A program made the position numbers and the translations under genes. Shown here one piece after another: positions 12,454-15,692 of a stretch of 15,692 bases of DNA. Position 1 is the first letter of the stretch; each line of letters starts with the position of its first letter. Origin of the DNA: an uncultured Clostridia bacterium (GTDB lineage: Bacteria > Bacillota > Clostridia > Oscillospirales > CAG-272); assembly GCA_945936265.1 (NCBI GenBank), contig CAMETB010000019.1:1-15692 (forward strand). The letters are read 5' to 3'. The notes beneath the pieces are model-generated. The model made no database searches and was not told where the DNA came from. It saw nothing but the letters and a program-made list of their open reading frames with translations.

Positions 12454-13537
12454 TTTTATCTTCCTCCATAGGTAAATTAAATTCAAAAAGCACCCTTTTA
12501 TCCTCTGTATTTATTGCTTCTATCTTTCCGCCGTGTGCAGTCACTATAAGCTCACATATTGCAAGACCTATGCCAACACCGCCGCGATCACCCGAGGTAT
12601 AATACATTTCAAATATATGAGGTAAATCCTTTTCGTCTATAGGATTTCCGTCATTTATAAAGCGGAATACCGCATTTGTCCCCGTACTCCATACCTTTAT
12701 CCATATGTTGCCGTCGTCTTTTGTATGGCGTATGGCATTCGTAAGAATATTCGATATTGTCTGAATTATAAGTGTTGCGTCCATCGGTATGAGAAGCAAT
12801 TCGGCGGGCATATCATAGTGGATTTTTCTGTTTCCCATAATTCCGGAGACATTTCTTACCGCCTGCGGAATTATTTCCTCAAGAGCCTCGGGAGATTTTT
12901 TAACTGTAAGTTTTTCACTGTCGATACGTGAAAGCGATAACAGGTTTTCCACAAGCCTTACCATCCACATTGATTTTGATACTATATCGCCCAAGATTTC
13001 GTCTCTGTCATCTTTGCTTATATCGGGGTTTTCCATAATAAGTTCCGCACCGTTTTTCATTGTGGTAAGCGGAGTTCTTAAATCGTGCGAAATACTTCTT
13101 AAGAGCGTGGCTTTAAGTCTTTCCTTTTCGGCATTGCTCCTTAATTTTTCCTTTTCTATGTTAAGCGCGCTTATCTGTGCCATTCTGTGTTTCAGTTCTG
13201 CCGTTATCAGACTTGTAATTATTCCGACCGCAAGCATAAGCAAAAATGTGAATATATACATGTTATCGTTAAACTGAAATGTATAGCGTGGTTTTGTAAA
13301 GAAGAAGTTATAACCCAAAACACTCACAATGGAAAGTATTGACGAATATACCGTGCCTTTCGTAAGCACTGCTGTAATAAGTATTCCGAGAACATTAATT
13401 ATAAGAAAGTTGAGGTCTGTTACATTGAAGTGATCGAGGAGGAAGCACACTCCGGTGGTAATAACGAACACACCGGCAGTCATAATCGTGTCGGCAAGGG
13501 ATGTCTTCCATTTTTGTATTGTCAAACGGTCAATCAT
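12446..13537 (-). CDS. kdpD: Short KdpD-like sensor histidine kinase (DUF4118 plus kinase core, no KdpD/USP domain)
   Basis: A 363-aa membrane kinase; ATG at 13537 with GGAGG 5 nt upstream on the minus strand, preferred to an in-frame TTG at 13570. Seen: four hydrophobic segments in the first ~115 residues with the DUF4118 pattern NFLIINVLGILITAVLT and SILSIVSVLGYNFFFTKPRYTFQF, a coiled linker, the H-box SISHDLRTPLTTMKNG (phospho-His151), the N-box NILTNAIRHT, a degenerate D-box-like INDGNPI, and the G2 box GGVGIGLAICELI. Full-length KdpD (about 900 aa) has an N-terminal KdpD domain and a USP-like domain that sense K+ and c-di-AMP; both are missing here. A short KdpD of this form occurs in Clostridia, so it need not be a broken gene. 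It is cotranscribed with kdpE. Confidence 0.9.
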   Translation of the reverse strand: MIDRLTIQKWKTSLADTIMTAGVFVITTGVCFLLDHFNVTDLNFLIINVLGILITAVLTKGTVYSSILSIVSVLGYNFFFTKPRYTFQFNDNMYIFTFLLMLAVGIITSLITAELKHRMAQISALNIEKEKLRSNAEKERLKATLLRSISHDLRTPLTTMKNGAELIMENPDISKDDRDEILGDIVSKSMWMVRLVENLLSLSRIDSEKLTVKKSPEALEEIIPQAVRNVSGIMGNRKIHYDMPAELLLIPMDATLIIQTISNILTNAIRHTKDDGNIWIKVWSTGTNAVFRFINDGNPIDEKDLPHIFEMYYTSGDRGGVGIGLAICELIVTAHGGKIEAINTEDKRVLFEFNLPMEEDKNG

Positions 13538-13601
13538 ATAAGCCTCCGCCAAGTGCTCAAAAAGATTCAATACAAGCTGCCCGCTTATATTGTTAAATCA
13601 G

Positions 13602-13630
13602 ATTAAACATTCGTCCCTTTTTTTCTTGAA
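13602..13630 (-). promoter_or_regulatory. Candidate promoter for kdpDE
   Basis: On the minus strand TTCAAG (13625-13630, three of six) is followed by 17 nt and TTTAAT (13602-13607, five of six). The -35 is weak and a TATAAG closer to the gene is an alternative -10, so this is only a candidate. Confidence 0.3.
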
Positions 13631-13640
13631 ATACAACTTT

Positions 13641-13663
13641 GGCGCAGCTACGTTCGCTGCGCC
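13641..13663 (-). other. GC-rich perfect hairpin downstream of the small ORF
   Basis: GGCGCAGC (13641-13648) pairs with GCTGCGCC (13656-13663) around a 7-nt loop. It lies 18 nt after the stop codon of the small minus-strand gene, where a terminator is expected, but the sequence beyond it on the minus strand is AAAGTTGTATTTC, not a T-tract. It is either a weak or Rho-dependent terminator or an intergenic palindromic (REP-like) element. Confidence 0.5.
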
Positions 13664-13681
13664 TTGAAACTTTGAAAAAAA

Positions 13682-13912
13682 TCAGTGAGAAGCGAGCCAC
13701 TCTTCTGCTGCGGCTTTTGACATTCTCTTTATCGACTCGGTCGGATGAGGCGAATCTGCTCCGCCGTTTTCATAGAGAAAATAATATCCGTCTGCAGTTA
13801 TGTAGAGAGTTTCTTCATATCCGTCGCTGTCGCCGAATACTCCGCTTACAAACTTTTTTACGATCTCGGCTGCTTCCGTATCGTAAACTTTTTTGCAGAT
13901 AACCTTCTTCAT
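13682..13912 (-). CDS. Small conserved-looking protein of unknown function
   Basis: A 76-aa protein; ATG at 13912 with AAGGAGG (13921-13927) 8 nt upstream, a near-ideal ribosome binding site, and a consensus-like promoter, so it is very probably expressed. It opens with MKKVICKKVYDTEAAE and continues with EETLYITADGYYFLYENGG, ending in MSKAAAEEWLASH. I recognise the pattern 'KKVI..K.YDTETA... ETLYrt..G.yFL.geGG ... ls..eA.eWa' from small proteins common in gut Firmicutes and their mobile elements. Their role is not established. No TM or signal peptide is seen and the protein looks like a compact alpha/beta fold. It is isolated from both neighbours by its own promoter and a downstream hairpin. 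Confidence 0.8.
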   Translation of the reverse strand: MKKVICKKVYDTEAAEIVKKFVSGVFGDSDGYEETLYITADGYYFLYENGGADSPHPTESIKRMSKAAAEEWLASH

Positions 13913-13943
13913 AATAAAAACCTCCTTATCGTATTCTACTAAA

Positions 13944-13972
13944 ATATTAACATATTATTTTGGACTTGTCAA
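13944..13972 (-). promoter_or_regulatory. Promoter for the 76-aa protein gene
   Basis: On the minus strand a perfect TTGACA (13967-13972) is followed by 17 nt and TAATAT (13944-13949, four of six). The region upstream of it (13973-14060) is very A/T-rich with long A/T runs, as expected of an UP-element-like segment. The rest of the 13913-14179 gap holds only the VWA gene's terminators; I see no further gene in it. Confidence 0.7.
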
Positions 13973-14090
13973 TGAAATATGAGACTATTTTTTTCTTTTT
14001 GATATATAAATTTTTGCTCATTCTGTAAAAATTTTTATATATTTTTTATTTTTCTGCCCGATTACAGCGCATTTTTGTGATTTAAAATAC

Positions 14091-14127
14091 AAAAAGCAGG
14101 GAGAGCGTTCAGAGCTGATTCCCTGCT
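14091..14127 (-). terminator. Intrinsic terminator after the VWA gene
   Basis: On the minus strand AGCAGGGA (14120-14127) pairs with TCCCTGCT (14095-14102) around a 17-nt loop, followed by TTTTTGTATTTT. It lies about 53 nt beyond the VWA stop codon and is the best terminator candidate in this gap. Confidence 0.8.
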
Positions 14128-14145
14128 ATCTGTTGTACTTTTTAT

Positions 14146-14168
14146 CAAAAAGCGTCCTGCGCTTTTTG
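14146..14168 (-). other. Second hairpin directly after the VWA stop codon
   Basis: CAAAAAGCG (14146-14154) and CGCTTTTTG (14160-14168) form a 9-bp stem with a 5-nt loop, 11 nt after the VWA stop. The T-run is inside the stem, so it is a weak terminator at best; it may act in tandem with the one at 14091-14127. Confidence 0.45.
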
Positions 14169-14179
14169 ACCGTACGGCT

Positions 14180-15692
14180 TTATCTGCCTCTCATTGAAGC
14201 AATCTGCTCCTCGTCCGTCATTTTCTCTTCCTTCTTCTTAAAGCTTATTGAGAAGTTACGGAAGATTATATCGAGTACGAACAGAATAAGAGCTATTATC
14301 GCAATCGGCGTCTGAATATCGTGCTTGTACTCCGTCATATCTTCTCGTACGATGTTGTAGAAGTTCGAGACATCAGCCATAAGCTCGCCGTTTGTGACTT
14401 TGGATATATCGTTAAGTAAGGACTTTCCGTCTTCGTCAAAGACATTATATTCCTCGTTATAATATCCGACTGAGGCAAGATCAACTTCATCGATATAGTC
14501 CTCGCTCGTTGCGGACTCTTTTATCTGTACATTTATAAGGTAGGTTCCGGTCTCATCCGGCGTTTGTATTCTTGTTCTGTACTTCTTGCCGGCAATCCTG
14601 TCAAGTACGTACGTACTCGTCTCGCCGTCCGGTGAGGTTACGGTTGCAACAACCGCCTCGCCCTGCCTCAAAATCTTGGGCACGTCAACCGTGAGTTTTG
14701 TCTCGCCCTCTGTTCTCTCCGTTTCAAAAGTCATACCTGACGATGCCACGGTCACATTGAGCGTAGCCTTGAACATATTCTTTATAAGTTTTGTACCTTC
14801 GATTCCGTCGCTGTCGTCGAACAGTTGATTTGTCCATTTGCCTCCGAAGTCACACATGAACACAGCCACTTTTCCGTTACCGTACTTCCACTCGGCATAA
14901 ATAGGTCTCAAGTCCTCGACTGAAATGACATTTGTTGCCTCCAGCTTGGTAGTCGTTCCAAAATATCCGCCGAGCTTATCGAGTTTTGTTATGCCCGTAA
15001 GTATGGGAGAATCGTTAAGTTGTTCCGGTTGTACCTCGTGGTCATTAATATAAGTACCCTTTGCGCTCTCGGCTATCTCGAACAAAACATCCGGCAAGTG
15101 TGCGCCTTCGCTGTCCTTTATAATCGTAAAGCTTCCTTTTCCGAGACGCGACAGTCTTTCAAGCTCGTCAGTCCATTCGCCTTTTGAGTTTCCTATCGCT
15201 ACCGTACAGGTAACAATTCCGGATTTAGCCATACGCTCAATAACTCCGTCGTATCCGCCGTCTTTATCGGACGGTGCGCCATCGGAGAGGAATACGACTT
15301 GCTTTACGTTTGCCTTGTATTCCGAAAGCATACTGTTCGCCTCTTTAAGAGCCGCCATGTAACTTGTTCCGTATGATTTAACACCTTTTGAAGGATCGGA
15401 CGGATCTATGTAGAAATATTCATTGAATTCTTTTTCAATTTGTTCCTTTATCCACTCCTTTTCGGTGATAGGAGTCATAGGAACGGCTATTTTTGAGTTC
15501 TGGTCGAATATTACGACACCTATAGAGTCGTTTTCGGTAAGCGCGTCAACACATTTCTTTGCGCCCTCTTTTACGACCTCAAATCTCGTTGTGCTTCCCA
15601 TCGCCTGTTTCATTGACGACGAAAGGTCAACTACCAAAACGGCAGCAACCGTTTCCTTGGTATCCTCTATTTCGAGGTGGACCGGAAGTATA
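14180..15692 (-). CDS. VWA-domain membrane protein, C-terminal part (5' end outside window)
   Basis: The frame stays open to the right edge, so about 500 C-terminal residues are visible. Seen: the entering strand VAAVLVVDLSSSM with the MIDAS motif DxSxS, VVFLSDGAPSDKDGGYDG carrying the second MIDAS Asp, the rest of the VWA fold, then RPIYAEWKYGNGKVAVFMCDFGGKW. That segment recalls the conserved 'xWxYGxGRxxAxxxDxxGxW' element of large bacterial VWA proteins with a glutamine-amidotransferase-like fold. An extracellular beta-rich region follows, then one TM helix (IQTPIAIIALILFVLDIIF) and a short basic tail. Such proteins usually have two N-terminal TM helices and about 850-950 aa. They may bind a ligand or partner outside the membrane through the MIDAS metal; the role is unknown. 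The TTG at 15637 is internal, not a start. Confidence 0.88.
   Translation of the reverse strand, partial: ILPVHLEIEDTKETVAAVLVVDLSSSMKQAMGSTTRFEVVKEGAKKCVDALTENDSIGVVIFDQNSKIAVPMTPITEKEWIKEQIEKEFNEYFYIDPSDPSKGVKSYGTSYMAALKEANSMLSEYKANVKQVVFLSDGAPSDKDGGYDGVIERMAKSGIVTCTVAIGNSKGEWTDELERLSRLGKGSFTIIKDSEGAHLPDVLFEIAESAKGTYINDHEVQPEQLNDSPILTGITKLDKLGGYFGTTTKLEATNVISVEDLRPIYAEWKYGNGKVAVFMCDFGGKWTNQLFDDSDGIEGTKLIKNMFKATLNVTVASSGMTFETERTEGETKLTVDVPKILRQGEAVVATVTSPDGETSTYVLDRIAGKKYRTRIQTPDETGTYLINVQIKESATSEDYIDEVDLASVGYYNEEYNVFDEDGKSLLNDISKVTNGELMADVSNFYNIVREDMTEYKHDIQTPIAIIALILFVLDIIFRNFSISFKKKEEKMTDEEQIASMRGR

Noticed and set aside
11746..12471. A 241-codon open frame on the + strand
   Set aside because: It is fully antisense to kdpE, whose receiver and winged-helix motifs are clear; its residues are Tyr/Phe-rich and low-complexity, and it spans the bidirectional terminator.
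13538..13570. TTG start extending the kinase by 11 residues
   Set aside because: The ATG at 13537 has GGAGG just upstream; the TTG has no such site and would place that site inside the coding region.
1..15692. CRISPR array, insertion sequence, prophage or tRNA genes
   Set aside because: I found no regularly spaced repeats, transposase or integrase motifs, terminal inverted repeats or tRNA-like folds; the only tandem repeat is the zinc-ribbon coding repeat.

Overview
The window looks like chromosomal DNA from a low-to-moderate GC Gram-positive bacterium of the class Clostridia, probably an uncultured gut lineage. The reasons are strong AGGAGG-type ribosome binding sites, sigma-A-like promoters with 17-nt spacers, and Clostridia-typical families: DUF975, C_GCAxxG_C_C, DUF1934, DUF4093-type TOPRIM, a short KdpD-like kinase and a long-form serine acetyltransferase. 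I see no phage, insertion sequence, tRNA, rRNA or CRISPR array. The assignment to a lineage is inference.

Layout. (1) 1-1844 (+): the 3' end of an SPFH/'virion core'-like protein with three C-terminal zinc ribbons, then a TFIIB-type zinc-ribbon membrane protein, then a small signal-peptide plus TM protein with a TPM-protein-like tail. Together they resemble the Bacillus subtilis YdjI/YdjG/YdjH set, but the third member has no TPM domain. (2) 1921-2367 (+): a C_GCAxxG_C_C redox-type protein ending at a bidirectional terminator. (3) 2446-5416 (-): rbfA-nrnA-truB as a tight operon, followed by a DUF975 membrane protein with its own consensus promoter. (4) 5558-6877 (+): rmuC, divergent from rbfA and convergent with (5) 6953-8602 (-): a PtpB/LipA-like tyrosine phosphatase followed by prmC. 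(6) 8757-11712 (+): cysE split by a frameshift, then DUF1934, holA and an RNase M5-like TOPRIM gene, closed by a 15-bp bidirectional terminator. (7) 11770-13537 (-): kdpE and a kdpD-like kinase without the N-terminal KdpD/USP sensor part. (8) 13682-13912 (-): a small conserved-looking protein. (9) 14180-15692 (-): the C-terminal part of a VWA-domain membrane protein that runs off the window.

How it works together. Most genes are housekeeping: ribosome maturation and tRNA modification (rbfA, truB), nanoRNA/pAp turnover (nrnA), release-factor methylation (prmC), the replication clamp loader (holA), a TOPRIM nuclease (rnmV-like), DNA maintenance (rmuC) and cysteine synthesis (cysE). The least-described parts are the zinc-ribbon/SPFH membrane cassette at the left edge, the orphan KdpDE pair with no pump genes in view, and the small protein with its adjacent GC-rich hairpin. 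The cysE frameshift is the clearest lesion. There is no gene-free stretch longer than 300 bases; the longest is 13913-14179.
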